From Rugamonas rivuli (GTDB taxonomy: Bacteria > Pseudomonadota > Gammaproteobacteria > Burkholderiales > Burkholderiaceae_D), in NCBI RefSeq assembly GCF_009380165.1, contig NZ_WHUF01000002.1, positions 682,001-746,000 of the forward strand: a DNA stretch of 64,000 nucleotides. The letters run 5' to 3'. Under the pieces are notes generated by a model. That model saw nothing but the letters and a program-made list of their open reading frames with translations, was not told the origin of the DNA and did not search any database. The position numbers were made by a program, and so were the translations under genes. How positions within the stretch are numbered: the first letter of the stretch is position 1; each line of letters opens with the position of its first letter. Of the stretch, positions 63,905-64,000 are shown piece after piece.

Positions 63905-64000
63905 ACATGTCTCACTAGATGTGTGCCGGCACGGCCGGCTGTTCAACAAGCTCGCTTGTGGCGTGCTTTTATAAAAGGAACGACTCCGGATAAGGAGCCG

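Overview
The window looks like chromosomal DNA of a high-GC betaproteobacterium of the Oxalobacteraceae (Massilia/Duganella type). This is inferred from the succinylase-branch DAP genes next to pilU, yffB and prmB, from several TonB-dependent receptors, from a PEP-CTERM exported protein and from orphan DUF342/FapA proteins; no rRNA gene is present to confirm it. I see about 60 protein genes, two riboswitches, several candidate operators and one REP-like repeat. There is no tRNA, rRNA, CRISPR array, integrase or insertion sequence. Coding density is high, and the only gap over 300 bases (46200-46536) is filled mostly by an FMN riboswitch.

Layout. 1-1.7 kb: a TonB-dependent receptor cut by the window edge, read leftward and preceded by a TPP riboswitch. 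1.7-5.7 kb: an Imm26-like protein, an EnvZ/OmpR-type two-component system with a small exported partner, and a divergent small exported protein behind a 10-bp-phased array of OmpR-like half sites. 5.8-9.7 kb: two tandem DUF342/FapA paralogues. 9.7-13.5 kb: LysR/TauE pair, arfB, a family III CoA-transferase or racemase, and an orphan cheW. 13.5-18.1 kb: yheS-like ABC-F, prmB, dapE, yffB. 18.2-22.9 kb, opposite strand: a PEP-CTERM protein, then a tightly coupled diguanylate cyclase / TonB receptor / YfiR-like operon. 22.9-26.1 kb: pilU, dapD, dapC. The c-di-GMP cassette therefore sits inside a DAP gene neighbourhood.

26.3-29.5 kb: a DUF4153 membrane protein with a small membrane partner, and a MerR regulator divergent from a membrane protein. 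29.5-33.5 kb: an apparent copper-uptake operon (DUF2946, PepSY protein, OprC-like receptor with CxxxM and HxM ligands). 33.5-40 kb: LysR/D-tartrate dehydratase, an M19 peptidase with an altered metal motif, an RNA helicase, a GlxA-type regulator and a cysteine hydrolase, and yciH. 40.1-43.1 kb: an MlaE-MlaD-lipoprotein operon lacking an ATPase gene. 43.1-46.5 kb: LysR/MFS pair and ribB with its FMN riboswitch.

46.5-55.1 kb: an M16 peptidase, a small acidic protein, an S33 hydrolase, a VOC protein, a cytochrome P450, an SRPBCC protein and an AraC regulator. 55.2-60.1 kb: a three-gene glycerol operon (alkyl-DHAP-synthase-like flavoprotein, glycerol-3-phosphate dehydrogenase, FGGY kinase). 60.1-64 kb: an exported protein, a PleD-like response-regulator diguanylate cyclase and a PLP aminotransferase.

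The best candidates for something beyond routine annotation are the cyclase/receptor/YfiR operon with its 26-bp palindrome, the glycerol/ether-lipid-like operon, the riboswitch-controlled receptor and the ATPase-less Mla operon. None is proven novel from sequence alone.
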